A DNA stretch of 64,000 nt from Pseudomonas nitroreducens. GTDB taxonomy: Bacteria > Pseudomonadota > Gammaproteobacteria > Pseudomonadales > Pseudomonadaceae. The notes beneath the pieces are model-generated. The model worked only from the letters and a program-made list of their open reading frames with translations. It was not told where the DNA came from and did no database searches. Position 1 is the stretch's first letter. Every line of letters starts with the position of its first letter. Below are positions 23,772 to 31,437 of this stretch, piece by piece. The translations under genes and the position numbers were made by a program. The DNA lies in the NCBI RefSeq assembly GCF_014204515.1, contig NZ_JACHLI010000001.1, positions 248,001 to 312,000 on the forward strand, given 5' to 3'.

Positions 23772-24152
23772 ATGTCCAATCATGACGGCGTACACGCTTC
23801 GCACTGCTGTGTAGTCCATGGCTGCAAATACCGCGACGATGACTGCCCGGTGCAGCTCGGCACCATCGAGCAGAAATTCATGTGCATGGACTGCGAGGCA
23901 GACGGGATTGAGTCCACGTCCACTCCTGGTGGCAAGCACTACCTGGATCTGAGCAAGCGATTCATGGGCGAAATAACCCATCATGTCGGCAGCTTCCAGG
24001 CCTACTACCATGAGCGCCACAAGGCCGATCCGGCTGGCTTCCCGGTCAATGACAGCGAAGAGTTCTTCCAGAGCCTGCGCGAGCAGTTGAGCGACTTCCT
24101 GATTCATGGCCGTCCGGACGAGGAAGTGTCGCCCTTAGACGAGGCGCCGTAG
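23772..24152 (+). CDS. Cys-rich 'HGCKY' phage-type protein, 126 aa
   Basis: HCCVVHGCKYRDDDCPV followed by MCMDCEADG is a pattern seen in many uncharacterised phage and plasmid proteins (CCxxHGCKYGDxDCPV), probably binding zinc. The C-terminus is helical and acidic. AGGAGG lies upstream. Function unknown. Confidence 0.75.
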   Translation: MSNHDGVHASHCCVVHGCKYRDDDCPVQLGTIEQKFMCMDCEADGIESTSTPGGKHYLDLSKRFMGEITHHVGSFQAYYHERHKADPAGFPVNDSEEFFQSLREQLSDFLIHGRPDEEVSPLDEAP

Positions 24153-24195
24153 CGGGCCATCAATTCCCATGAAAATGAGCGCTGCTCATGAAATC

Positions 24196-24221
24196 AAAGC
24201 CCGGCAAACGCCGGGCTTTGT
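24196..24221 (+). terminator. Rho-independent terminator
   Basis: AAAGCCCGGC AAAC GCCGGGCTTTG after the Cys-rich gene. Confidence 0.85.
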
Positions 24222-24275
24222 CGTTAAAGGGTCTGCGAAAAATCTCCGATGGTTAGGGGAGAATAGGAGAACCAA

Positions 24276-24701
24276 ATGACCACCATCTCTTCCAGCACAT
24301 CCGGTGCATCCACCCAGGCATCCACGGGGACAGCCCATATTCGCTCTCCCTTGAGCGGAAGCAACTTCCTGCCTGGTAAGTCGACTGCTACCGGATCGTC
24401 CAAGGCAGGAGCCTCCAGTAGCCTTCAGGGCGGAACAGCAACTCAAACGGCTAAAGAGCAAGCTATCGAAAGGCTCAAAAAACAGCTCCAGGAATTGCAG
24501 AAGCAGCTCCAGCAGCTGCAGCAACAGCTGGCCGAGGTTCAGGGTCGAAAGTACGCGTCCGAGGAAGCACGGCAGGCGGCCGTGCAGGCTGTGCAGGTGC
24601 AGATGAACGGGGTGGCCACGTCCATACAGACCGTGAACGCTGCTCTGGCCGAAGCGCAGAAAGAGAGCGACTCAGGCATCTTCGTCGACACCAAGGCCTA
24701 A
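24276..24701 (+). CDS. FlxA-like coiled-coil protein, 141 aa
   Basis: Ser/Thr-rich disordered N-terminus (MTTISSSTSGASTQAS) followed by a Gln/Leu-rich coiled coil (IERLKKQLQELQKQLQQLQ) and a second helix with Ala and Gln. This matches the FlxA-like family of small proteins, found beside flagellar genes and in mobile elements; the role is unclear. TAGGAGAACC precedes the ATG. Confidence 0.7.
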   Translation: MTTISSSTSGASTQASTGTAHIRSPLSGSNFLPGKSTATGSSKAGASSSLQGGTATQTAKEQAIERLKKQLQELQKQLQQLQQQLAEVQGRKYASEEARQAAVQAVQVQMNGVATSIQTVNAALAEAQKESDSGIFVDTKA

Positions 24702-24710
24702 CGGAAACGA

Positions 24711-24737
24711 AAGGGCCCAGCATTTGCCGGGCCCTTG
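24711..24737. terminator. Rho-independent terminator
   Basis: AAGGGCCC, a 10-nt loop and GGGCCCTT lie between the convergent genes 24701 and 24774. Confidence 0.8.
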
Positions 24738-24773
24738 AAGGAATCGTGTCTTTCGCGCTATGCGCGCCTCGCT

Positions 24774-24998
24774 TTACAGCTCGGCTACTTTGATCACTTC
24801 CGCACGCTTGAAGGCCTTTCGCCAAGTGGTGAGCCCAAGCGCACCGGCTTCGCCGCCGGCAATCTCCTGAAAGCAAACCTCGTTGCCGCGTCCACCCTTG
24901 AGTGCATAGACAGCCGTGACTACCACGTGGCGGCCGGACGAGTCCTTCAGCTCATCGTTGAGATGGGGGTTCACCCGAGGATCACGCTGTTCAGGCAT
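24774..24998 (-). CDS. Hypothetical protein, 74 aa
   Basis: Unknown small beta/alpha protein (VVVTAVYALKGGRGNEVCF). The ATG at 24998 lies within the stop region of the upstream gene (TGAGATG), so the two are coupled. Confidence 0.7.
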   Translation of the reverse strand: MPEQRDPRVNPHLNDELKDSSGRHVVVTAVYALKGGRGNEVCFQEIAGGEAGALGLTTWRKAFKRAEVIKVAEL

Positions 24999-24999
24999 C

Positions 25000-25260
25000 T
25001 CAGCGAGCCTCGGTCTTGACCAGGTCGCGGGAAAAGCGGTTGTAGTCCGAGCGCACAATGAGACCGCGCTCGGTCAGGTCGAACACGTCACGGCAAGTCA
25101 GCTTGAGTCGGATACTCTGCCCGGTGGTCTTGGACATGCCGTACCACGCGGCGCCGAGGGATGCCTGGTTGTTCTGATGGATCGAAGGGGCCTGGGAGCG
25201 CATCATCGACAATGCGCGTTCTTGGCGGCGGTTGAGCGGCTTGATGGTCGACTGGATCAT
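25000..25260 (-). CDS. Hypothetical protein, 86 aa
   Basis: Unknown. RLKLTCRDVFDLTERGLIVRSD resembles a small winged-helix end, by eye only. CAGGAG precedes the ATG. It lies between a 74-aa and an 87-aa unknown gene. Confidence 0.7.
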   Translation of the reverse strand: MIQSTIKPLNRRQERALSMMRSQAPSIHQNNQASLGAAWYGMSKTTGQSIRLKLTCRDVFDLTERGLIVRSDYNRFSRDLVKTEAR

Positions 25261-25296
25261 GATGCGGTCTCCTGGGCTACCTGGTTGTAGCGAGAG

Positions 25297-25560
25297 TTAC
25301 TCGGCTTTGACGCCAATGGCTTCCATGCCGGCGGGGGTGAGGCGTGCGACCCTTTTGTAGATGTCGTACTTCTCGCTGGCCTTGATTCGCTCGTAAGTGA
25401 TCAGGCCTGCATTTACCAGCTTGCTGTCCATGTCGTACCCGTAGCGCTTGCGGGTCTTCTTGGCCTCAGGCTTGCTGCCGATGCTGTGGGAAATCTCGCC
25501 GCCGGCAGAGATCCACTTGAGCCACTCGAGCATGGCGGCTGTGGGTTTGGCATTATCCAC
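25297..25560 (-). CDS. Hypothetical protein with winged-helix-like part, 87 aa
   Basis: The GTG start at 25560 is chosen because AAGGAG lies 6 nt before it and the longer frame passes through the class A promoter. MLEWLKWISAGGEIS ... DSKLVNAGLITYERIK ... RVARLTPAGMEAIG has the layout of a winged-helix domain (helix, helix, 'LT-x-A-G' wing). DNA binding is a guess. Confidence 0.7.
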   Translation of the reverse strand: MDNAKPTAAMLEWLKWISAGGEISHSIGSKPEAKKTRKRYGYDMDSKLVNAGLITYERIKASEKYDIYKRVARLTPAGMEAIGVKAE

Positions 25561-25626
25561 GAGAGGCTCCTTCTGAACCGGGCTACTTGCTTGCGCTACC
25601 TGATGGGATATCAGTTTGCGTAGTGC

Positions 25627-25668
25627 ATTTTGCTTTATAGTTCTCCCTATTGCAAGAACTATCCGGCA
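25627..25668 (-). promoter_or_regulatory. Class A operator/promoter
   Basis: Arms TGCTTTATAGTTC (25631-25643) and GAACTATCCGGCA (to 25668). Leftwards: TTGCAA, 17 bp, CAAAAT; it drives the gene at 25560. Confidence 0.65.
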
Positions 25669-25995
25669 TGTTCTCGCTGCGCTCGATGGACGCTGGTGGA
25701 GACTGTTCATTCAGAACTCTTCGCATCCAAGCCTCGCAGAGGTCACTCTGGCTAACGCTGCACAGCTGGCCAAGGTTAGAACGGGCGAGCGTGCCTCGCT
25801 GCTCCTGGGCGCAGTTTTCCAAGACCTGGAGGGTCTTCAGATACAGGTCAGAGGTAAGGCCTTTGAGGCCAAAAACGATCATCGAAGGCGTCCATGGGGC
25901 AAAATTCTTTTAGTTATCTGCCACTTAGGTGATTTCTTTAGAGAAAATCCGTCTAAATCGGGCTTTTCCCAGTAGATGCTGATCGATCCCTTCGA
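25669..25995. other. Gene-poor stretch
   Basis: About 330 bases without a convincing gene. A leftward frame of 99 aa (25583-25882) has protein-like N-terminal sequence but no ribosome site, and it reads through the class A promoter; it may be a gene remnant. A perfect hairpin CTGATCGA/TCGATCAG lies at 25979-25999, at the end of the next leftward gene. Confidence 0.4.
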
Positions 25996-26340
25996 TCAGG
26001 TAGTGCGATGGGTGGCATTCGGGCCGTCGAAGTCGCCAAAGATGACGTAGTTGCAGGTGTCGCTATCTGCCTGGGTGAAGTTCTTCGGGCTCAGGGTGCG
26101 GGTCAGCGCTTCATGCCACGCATTTGACGTATGGGCGGCCTCGGCCTGCGCTTCAAACGTCAGCCAGGCATGTAGCCGCTTAACCGTGTTGAGGCTGCGG
26201 CGGTTGGTTCCGAATTCCAACTTGGGGAAAGGGGACATCACACGGCCGCTCACGCTACGAAGGATTTCGCCAGAGCGGCACATGCCATTGGCATGAGGGG
26301 TTGGAGCAGGGTTCACTGCAGTGTTCATCTCGAAATCCAT
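25996..26340 (-). CDS. Hypothetical protein, 114 aa
   Basis: Unknown. C-terminal SDTCNYVIFGDFDGPNATH. Start uncertain between 26340 and 26328 (MNTAVNP). It follows the 97-aa gene by about 20 nt in the same leftward operon. Confidence 0.65.
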   Translation of the reverse strand: MDFEMNTAVNPAPTPHANGMCRSGEILRSVSGRVMSPFPKLEFGTNRRSLNTVKRLHAWLTFEAQAEAAHTSNAWHEALTRTLSPKNFTQADSDTCNYVIFGDFDGPNATHRTT

Positions 26341-26359
26341 TTCGGCTGTTGAGGGTGAA

Positions 26360-26653
26360 TCAGCCGGCCATTGCCGATGCTGCATCGCGTGCTTTGCGCA
26401 GCCGGCGCTTCAGGTCAGCCAGTTGATGCTCGGCGTCATCCTTGATCCGTTTAACCAGGTCATTGACCTTGGCTTCTGCGTCCTTAGCCGTCAGGAAGCA
26501 ATCTTCGGGGCTGTACAGCGTTTTGCGCTTCGAGGTGACGAAGAACCGGCCGTTCATGGCAGTCGCTTCGATTACGAGCGGCGGCTGGCCAGCACGCACG
26601 CGTGCGGAAGTAACCACGAAGAGCTTGCAGGGCAGGGTGATGTCCTTAACCAT
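26360..26653 (-). CDS. Hypothetical protein, 97 aa
   Basis: Starts MVKDITLPCKLFVV after TTGAGGA. N-terminal beta hairpin followed by a long charged helix (AEHQLADLKRRLRKARDAA), probably a coiled coil. Unknown function. Confidence 0.75.
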   Translation of the reverse strand: MVKDITLPCKLFVVTSARVRAGQPPLVIEATAMNGRFFVTSKRKTLYSPEDCFLTAKDAEAKVNDLVKRIKDDAEHQLADLKRRLRKARDAASAMAG

Positions 26654-26663
26654 GGCTGGTTCC

Positions 26664-26984
26664 TCAATCCTTGAAGGGGAGAATCCGGAATTTATTGAAG
26701 GCGGTGCCATCCCACTCGAAATCAACGCCGGCAGCCCGGAGCTCTTCAGCGATCAGCTGTCCGTCCCCAGCCCATGCCATGAAGAAGTGGGGTGCCTCTC
26801 GAGAAGGGTCTAGCTGACCTCTGTTTACGTAGAGGTGCTTGGTCGATCCCATGTCTTCGACTTGTTTGCGGCCCGGCTCGGGGTACTTCTGCGGGAAGAT
26901 CTTGCAGAAGTACCCCGCCTTACGCAGCGCAGTGAATGCGACTTGGAGCGCTTCAATAGTGCGAGGAATGTTAAGTCCCTTCAT
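26664..26984 (-). CDS. Hypothetical protein, 106 aa, with an internal perfect inverted repeat
   Basis: Starts MKGLNIPRTIEALQVAF after TGGAG. Alpha/beta, ending VDFEWDGTAFNKFRILPFKD. The coding sequence contains a 14-bp perfect inverted repeat at 26879-26917, over codons for YFCKIFPQKYP. Function unknown. Confidence 0.75.
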   Translation of the reverse strand: MKGLNIPRTIEALQVAFTALRKAGYFCKIFPQKYPEPGRKQVEDMGSTKHLYVNRGQLDPSREAPHFFMAWAGDGQLIAEELRAAGVDFEWDGTAFNKFRILPFKD

Positions 26985-27071
26985 CTCACAACTCCATTGT
27001 GGTGTCAGAATGATACCATGTCTGCACTTTAGTGCAAACTGCGCCATGCATTTTGACCAGAAAAGAGCTGG

Positions 27072-27266
27072 TCAGCGGCGAAAAAGAGAAGCTAGTGGGG
27101 AAAGGATGTTCCAGGTGCGCTTGAGCAGAACAAGATTTACGCCTGCAGCAAGGCCAAGAGAGACGTCCACCCACTGCGCGCAGTCATCCGGCAAGTGGAA
27201 CGCATACCAGACGTTGATGACCAGGCTGATCCAGCAGAGAACGTGCAGCAGGAAGGGAGCGAGCAT
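27072..27266 (-). CDS. Small inner-membrane protein, 64 aa
   Basis: Two hydrophobic segments, APFLLHVLCWISLVINVWYAF and VDVSLGLAAGVNLVLL, joined by a short acidic loop: a two-span membrane protein. GAGG precedes the ATG. Function unknown. Confidence 0.65.
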   Translation of the reverse strand: MLAPFLLHVLCWISLVINVWYAFHLPDDCAQWVDVSLGLAAGVNLVLLKRTWNILSPLASLFRR

Positions 27267-27319
27267 TCAGGGGCCTCGAGACGTAGATGATGGCCGTTGT
27301 CAATGCTCCTGGGAGCTGA

Positions 27320-27433
27320 TCAGCCGCGCGGGGATGTTACAACGCGGTCGGAAACCGGGTTGCTCAGGTTGCCACCGCTGAGGATTTGGGCTGCCGTCAG
27401 TACGACAATCGCTAAAATGATGAACTTCAACAT
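27320..27433 (-). CDS. Single-span membrane peptide, 37 aa
   Basis: ATG at 27433 with GAAGGAAG 5 nt upstream. MLKFIILAIVVLTAAQIL is a hydrophobic N-terminus, followed by a polar tail NLSNPVSDRVVTSPRG. It is either a secreted/anchored peptide or a membrane microprotein. Too short for routine gene calling but well supported by the ribosome site and spacing. Confidence 0.6.
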   Translation of the reverse strand: MLKFIILAIVVLTAAQILSGGNLSNPVSDRVVTSPRG

Positions 27434-27513
27434 GACCGCTTCCTTCGCAGTTCCATTTCGGGGAAGGCTTTTTACAGCGAAAGGCTGGCCAGAGCCAGCA
27501 TCTCTGTTGCTGT

Positions 27514-28092
27514 CTACGCGTGAAGCGCCCTTTCTCGTTGCGCTTTGCAGCGGCGCTGAATCTCCGCCTGGCAGCCAGAGCGGAACTCCTCCCCTTTTCC
27601 TGAAGAGAGCCAGGCAACCAGGTGCTCGACTACTTCGGCGTCGTCGGAGCTGAACTCGACCGGGGTATTAGCCTCCGGGGACAGGATCAGCTCCAGGATG
27701 CGGCCGCCACCATGGTTCCGCTCGCGGAAGTTCTGGATCGTCCACGCCGAGAGCCACGCGTAGTACTTCGGCTTGGTGGACTGTGCTTGCGCATGATCTT
27801 CAGCGCTTCGCAGGAACGCCTGGCCATTGTTCGAGCCGAGCCAGCGGATGAAGCTGGCAGCAACTGAGGCTCTGCGCTGGTTCAGAGGCCCGCGCATAGA
27901 GCTGAGGATGTGGTTCAACATCACGTTGCTGTAGACCTCATCCATCTCATCGCCGGGCTCGTCCATCAGGGCTAGCCAGCGCTCGCTGAACACGACGTCG
28001 CCGACGACATCCTGGCGGGGAGGGCGGATCGGGTGATGATCGAATTGAGGTTCCAGGGGCGACTCCTGATCATCATGGTCGACGTCATGCAT
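27514..28092 (-). CDS. Hypothetical protein, 192 aa
   Basis: Unknown. Asp/His-rich N-terminus (MHDVDHDDQESPLEP...FDHHPIRPP) that could bind metal, then a helical body (NVMLNHILSSMRGPLNQRR). TTAGGAG precedes the ATG. Confidence 0.8.
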   Translation of the reverse strand: MHDVDHDDQESPLEPQFDHHPIRPPRQDVVGDVVFSERWLALMDEPGDEMDEVYSNVMLNHILSSMRGPLNQRRASVAASFIRWLGSNNGQAFLRSAEDHAQAQSTKPKYYAWLSAWTIQNFRERNHGGGRILELILSPEANTPVEFSSDDAEVVEHLVAWLSSGKGEEFRSGCQAEIQRRCKAQRERALHA

Positions 28093-28161
28093 CTGGTGGT
28101 ACTCCTAAGGGAGTGCAGCTGCCTAAGGGCAGCTGTTGAGCGAGGCGCGCTAAGGCGCGGA

Positions 28162-28839
28162 TCAGCGAACTTTTACGTTCGGGAATTCAGCGAAGTGCGC
28201 CTTCAGGATATCGGCGGCGTCCTGCCTGTCCCTGGCTTCGAACTTGTAGCCCCTGAAGTTGCACTGGAAGAGGCGACGGGAAGGAACTTCCAGGGTCTCG
28301 ACCAGGTCGCCGCCGCCGTAGCCAAGCTTCCCGTTGATACGGAACTCCAGGGTGTCGACGCTCGGGCAGGTACAGCGCGCAAGACCTTCGCACTTACAGG
28401 ATGAGCGCCCGTCCACCTCGATCACCGTCATATCCGGGGATTGTTCCTGGGAGAGGGGCGGCTCGGTGATGCCCAACTTGTCAGTGATAGCTTTCAGGCG
28501 AGCGTCGGTAGCTTCGGATTTGCTCTTGATGTCCGCCAATTCCGCAACGGCACCGTCTACCTGGGCCTGCAGGGTAGCCTTCTCGGCCTCGGCAGCGTCC
28601 AGGGCGGCCAGCAAGGTGGCTACGTTCTGCGGCTGAGCCATCGTGATAAAGCGCACGTGGTCATCGTGCAACATGTAGTTCTCATCCTGGATGCTCAACT
28701 GCATGTAAACGCGGCAGTGGTGCCATTCCTGGCCGTCATTCCGTGCTTGGGCAGCTGCGATGAGTGACGGCAGGTTTTCGCGCAGGGTGGCTAGCGGAAC
28801 AATAGCGCTTTTGATGAGGTTCGGCAGGGGGCTGCTCAT
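28162..28839 (-). CDS. Hypothetical coiled-coil protein with Cys cluster, 225 aa
   Basis: ATG at 28839 after GGAGC. A coiled coil occupies about residues 80-125 (ALDAAEAEKATLQAQVDGA), followed by CKCEGLARCTCPS, a compact four-Cys cluster, and a beta-rich C-terminus. Unknown function; probably oligomeric. Confidence 0.8.
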   Translation of the reverse strand: MSSPLPNLIKSAIVPLATLRENLPSLIAAAQARNDGQEWHHCRVYMQLSIQDENYMLHDDHVRFITMAQPQNVATLLAALDAAEAEKATLQAQVDGAVAELADIKSKSEATDARLKAITDKLGITEPPLSQEQSPDMTVIEVDGRSSCKCEGLARCTCPSVDTLEFRINGKLGYGGGDLVETLEVPSRRLFQCNFRGYKFEARDRQDAADILKAHFAEFPNVKVR

Positions 28840-28895
28840 GGAAGCTCCTTTTCGCATGGGGTGCCGGCCGCAGTGCGGCCGGAGATCAGATGGAG

Positions 28896-29450
28896 TTAGT
28901 AGCCGTTGGCCTTGGTCAGGGCGCGGTCATACTCGGTGAGCGAGCGAAGAGTGATCTTCGCGAGGCAGTCGCTGAGGGTGGTGCCGCCAGTGATCGACCT
29001 GACGATGTCTTCGATCAGATCGGGGTTTCCGGTCTCATCGAGCTTCTCCGCCAGGCGGCGCAATTCGCGCGCCTTGAGCTCCAGCTCTTCGGCCGCATTT
29101 TGAGTTGCACGCACAACGCCGCTCAGGTTGACGCCCATCCCTACCGAAGGGTGGCGCAGATTGGGGATCTCGGCCGGGTTGAGGCCGGCGGCGACCAGGA
29201 TGGCGATGCCTTCCTTCGAGTTCACATGGTGCTTGGCGGTGTAGTCTCCCAGGACGTCGCGAACGCTGACGTTGTGCCCGACAACCGCTATGGACATCAT
29301 GGTGGTTTCGCCACTGTCCAGATTGGTCGGCTCGCCCTGCAGGGCATCACCAAGCTCCTCTACCCGGAGAAGCTTCTGGAGAGCGAGTTCCTGACCTTCG
29401 ATGGTCTGGAAGCCAACGGCTGCCAGGGCGGCGTAGAGAGCTTTGTTCAT
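28896..29450 (-). CDS. Hypothetical protein, 184 aa
   Basis: Starts MNKALYAALAAVGFQTI after AAAGGAAA. N-terminal alpha/beta part, then a helical coiled segment (AAEELELKARELRRLAEKL). Unknown. Promoter region has the longer class A dyad at 29478. Confidence 0.8.
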   Translation of the reverse strand: MNKALYAALAAVGFQTIEGQELALQKLLRVEELGDALQGEPTNLDSGETTMMSIAVVGHNVSVRDVLGDYTAKHHVNSKEGIAILVAAGLNPAEIPNLRHPSVGMGVNLSGVVRATQNAAEELELKARELRRLAEKLDETGNPDLIEDIVRSITGGTTLSDCLAKITLRSLTEYDRALTKANGY

Positions 29451-29473
29451 GTCCAGTTTCCTTTCTGGGTGGC

Positions 29474-29526
29474 TATGTGCTGTATAGTGCGCTCTTGCGC
29501 GCAGTATTGCAAGCACTATAGAGCTA
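29474..29526 (-). promoter_or_regulatory. Class A operator, long-spacer variant
   Basis: TGCTGTATAGTGC and GCACTATAGAGCTA are separated so that the dyad spans about 49 bp, one helical turn more than the 38-bp form. The -35/-10 pair is less clear here. Confidence 0.5.
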
Positions 29527-30027
29527 GATGAGGGTGTTTTTTCCTTCGGCCGGGTAAGTGGCCCGAATGGGCATCAGTTCAGAAAGGGCACTGCGGATTC
29601 TCGCGAATTCAGCTTCCGCATGTTGCTCCTCCACGTTCCACTGCAGGCCAATGAATCCGCAGGTCGTCTCCAGGTTGTGCGCCGAAAGCCAGTGGAGGGC
29701 CCGGTTGTTGACAACAAACAGGGAGCCTTTAAAAACGCTGTGCTGCTTGAAGGTTCCTGGGCCGCTGATCTCTCCGAAGGAGTGGTCAGCCAAGACTGCC
29801 AGGGTGATCGTCTTCATGCCGATGTACTCGGCGTCCTGGTGGGGCGAAGCTTGTCTGCAGGTGATCCAGGTGGCCTTGCTGAGAATGCCTGGTAGCTGCT
29901 CAACCTCATCGTTCCAAATCTGGATGTCCGCCTCGTAGGCGTTGACGTCGATTTCCACCGGGATCTTGATCAGACCCTCAGGGATGTCGAACTGGCAGAT
30001 GTCATGAGAGGAGGGTGCAGCGATCAT
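29524..30027 (-). CDS. HxD...H (Fe/2OG oxygenase-like) protein, 167 aa
   Basis: WITCRQASPHQDAEY (His63, Asp65), TITLAVLADHSFGE, GSLFVVNNRALHWLSA (His112) and GFIGLQWNV place this with the three proteins of 14065-15635. The position of the metal triad is identical; the Arg after the distal His is missing. AAGGATTAG precedes the ATG. Pairs with the 102-aa gene upstream. Confidence 0.7.
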   Translation of the reverse strand: MIAAPSSHDICQFDIPEGLIKIPVEIDVNAYEADIQIWNDEVEQLPGILSKATWITCRQASPHQDAEYIGMKTITLAVLADHSFGEISGPGTFKQHSVFKGSLFVVNNRALHWLSAHNLETTCGFIGLQWNVEEQHAEAEFARIRSALSELMPIRATYPAEGKNTLI

Positions 30028-30036
30028 GGCTAATCC

Positions 30037-30345
30037 TTAGCGCCCCAGTAGCTGGGCAACGGACACAATCTGCTTATCAAAGTCGAGGGCGTCTTCCGGC
30101 ACGTCTACTCCGTAGTGCTCGAGCAAGCCGGCGCGGAAACGGTTCCACTCGTCTTTGGTGGGGGGAAGGTGGGTGCAGTCCAAGCATTGCCGGCCAGTAT
30201 TGAACTGCTCTGCGACAGTGAGGTGTAGGTCAATGCCAGAGCGAAGGTCGACACGGCCAAGGCACGAGCCGTCTTCACCGCTATTCACCCACAGTCTGGT
30301 GCGACAGGCCGAGATGATGACTTCGTGGGGATGGGTGTATGCCAT
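30037..30345 (-). CDS. Hypothetical protein, 102 aa
   Basis: Unknown. FNTGRQCLDCTHLPPTKDEW contains a Cys pair; C-terminus helical. CAAGGACTCG precedes the ATG. Coupled at 9 nt to the oxygenase-like gene. Confidence 0.75.
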   Translation of the reverse strand: MAYTHPHEVIISACRTRLWVNSGEDGSCLGRVDLRSGIDLHLTVAEQFNTGRQCLDCTHLPPTKDEWNRFRAGLLEHYGVDVPEDALDFDKQIVSVAQLLGR

Positions 30346-30417
30346 GGTGCGAGTCCTTGCCTGTGATCGGAAGCGGCACGATAAGGCGCTGGCAGTGTCC
30401 TGACAACGCCGAAGCGA

Positions 30418-30639
30418 TCAATGCATCTTGGAGCGGGAGGTCAGCTCGCGCAGACGCTCTGCTGCAGCAATCGGAGGCATGGGGTTGGGCCCGCAACCAG
30501 GAAGGCCTGTGACCTGGATAGAGGTGACGATGTACCGGCCCTCAGACCTGAGGGTATCCATGTCGTACTGGCAGTACACCTTGGCGCCCAGGGCTTGGGC
30601 GCGGCCGATCAGAGCTTGGAGTTCTTCTGAGCTGGTCAT
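30418..30639 (-). CDS. Hypothetical protein, 73 aa
   Basis: ATG at 30639 after CGGAGG. Small alpha/beta protein: helix (EELQALIGRAQALG) then strands (AKVYCQYD, GRYIVTSIQV). Unknown. Driven by the class A variant at 30670. Confidence 0.75.
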   Translation of the reverse strand: MTSSEELQALIGRAQALGAKVYCQYDMDTLRSEGRYIVTSIQVTGLPGCGPNPMPPIAAAERLRELTSRSKMH

Positions 30640-30665
30640 GGTTGCCTCCGTTCTTGATGGAGACA

Positions 30666-30717
30666 ACTATGCCATATAGTTCCTCTATACGCAAGTTGCA
30701 AAAGGAACTATAAAGCA
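30666..30717 (-). promoter_or_regulatory. Class A operator/promoter, long-spacer variant
   Basis: TGCCATATAGTTC (from 30670) and GGAACTATAAAGCA (to 30717) span 48 bp. Leftwards: TTGCGT (30689-30694), 17 bp, CATAGT (30666-30671), in the same relation to the proximal arm as in the 38-bp form. Confidence 0.65.
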
Positions 30718-30726
30718 CGTAGCGGT

Positions 30727-31233
30727 CTAGTCGGTGAGGTTGATTGCTTCGTTCAGGTGCTCGACGGTGATTTCAGCGTCGCCGGACGAAGTGCTCACGC
30801 CCCAGACGATGCCAGCTTTTGGAGCCTTGGCTGACTCCCGGCGTACCTTCTCTAAGTCCGCGAAGGGCTTGAGGGCGGCGCGGAGCGATGCATTTTGAGC
30901 CTGCAGCTGGGCAACCTGCGTTTCCAGTTCGGTGAGCTTGATTGCCTGGTGCATGGACGCAGCGCTCCAGGCTTCGCGGACGGCACTCTCCAGTGGATCG
31001 ACGCAACCCAGGCGAGCAGCCTCATACCAGGAGACGCAGATTTCGGCCTGCAGGCGGGCCAATTCGGGATCAGCCGGGAATCGGTTAAAGATCAGAGTCC
31101 ACTGGGTGAGGCGGTCGTTCCAAAGCCAGGCCGTTTCCGATCCTTCGTAGTATTGCGAGTCCTGGTTCCAGATGATGCCTTCCGGGAGGGGATTGGCCTT
31201 CTCGAAGGCTTCGCGAACGTGTTTCTCGACCAT
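30727..31233 (-). CDS. Hypothetical protein with C-terminal coiled coil, 168 aa
   Basis: Unknown. N-terminal ALFNRF-type region, then a leucine-rich coiled coil (KLTELETQVAQLQAQNASLR). It starts 3 nt after the stop of the upstream gene. Similar coiled-coil tails are common in phage early proteins. Confidence 0.75.
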   Translation of the reverse strand: MVEKHVREAFEKANPLPEGIIWNQDSQYYEGSETAWLWNDRLTQWTLIFNRFPADPELARLQAEICVSWYEAARLGCVDPLESAVREAWSAASMHQAIKLTELETQVAQLQAQNASLRAALKPFADLEKVRRESAKAPKAGIVWGVSTSSGDAEITVEHLNEAINLTD

Positions 31234-31236
31234 GAG

Positions 31237-31434
31237 TTATTCCTTGTCTTTCGGGATGGCTTCGAGGGCCATGCGGAGCTGAACCTTGCGCAGTGCCTCG
31301 AGGGCATCACCGCAGGCATCCAGCTCGGTTTGAGCGGTTCCCCAGGTGTAACCATCGGCGCTACTGAGATCCCAGCCCCAGGGGGCTCCATGGAGCCCTT
31401 CCTGGATGTTTAGGTTCACCGTTGGTTCGGTCAC
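31237..31434 (-). CDS. Hypothetical protein, 65 aa
   Basis: GTG start 3 nt after the LPD29 gene stop. Trp/Gly-rich N-terminus (HGAPWGWDLSSADGYTWG), helical C-terminus. Resembles part of a DUF-type 'GxxWxWDxxxxDGYTWG' phage protein. Unknown. Confidence 0.65.
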   Translation of the reverse strand: MTEPTVNLNIQEGLHGAPWGWDLSSADGYTWGTAQTELDACGDALEALRKVQLRMALEAIPKDKE

Positions 31435-31437
31435 GAA

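Noticed and set aside
25583..25882. Leftward 99-aa ORF
   Set aside because: No ribosome site and its second half runs through the class A promoter; kept only as a possible gene remnant.
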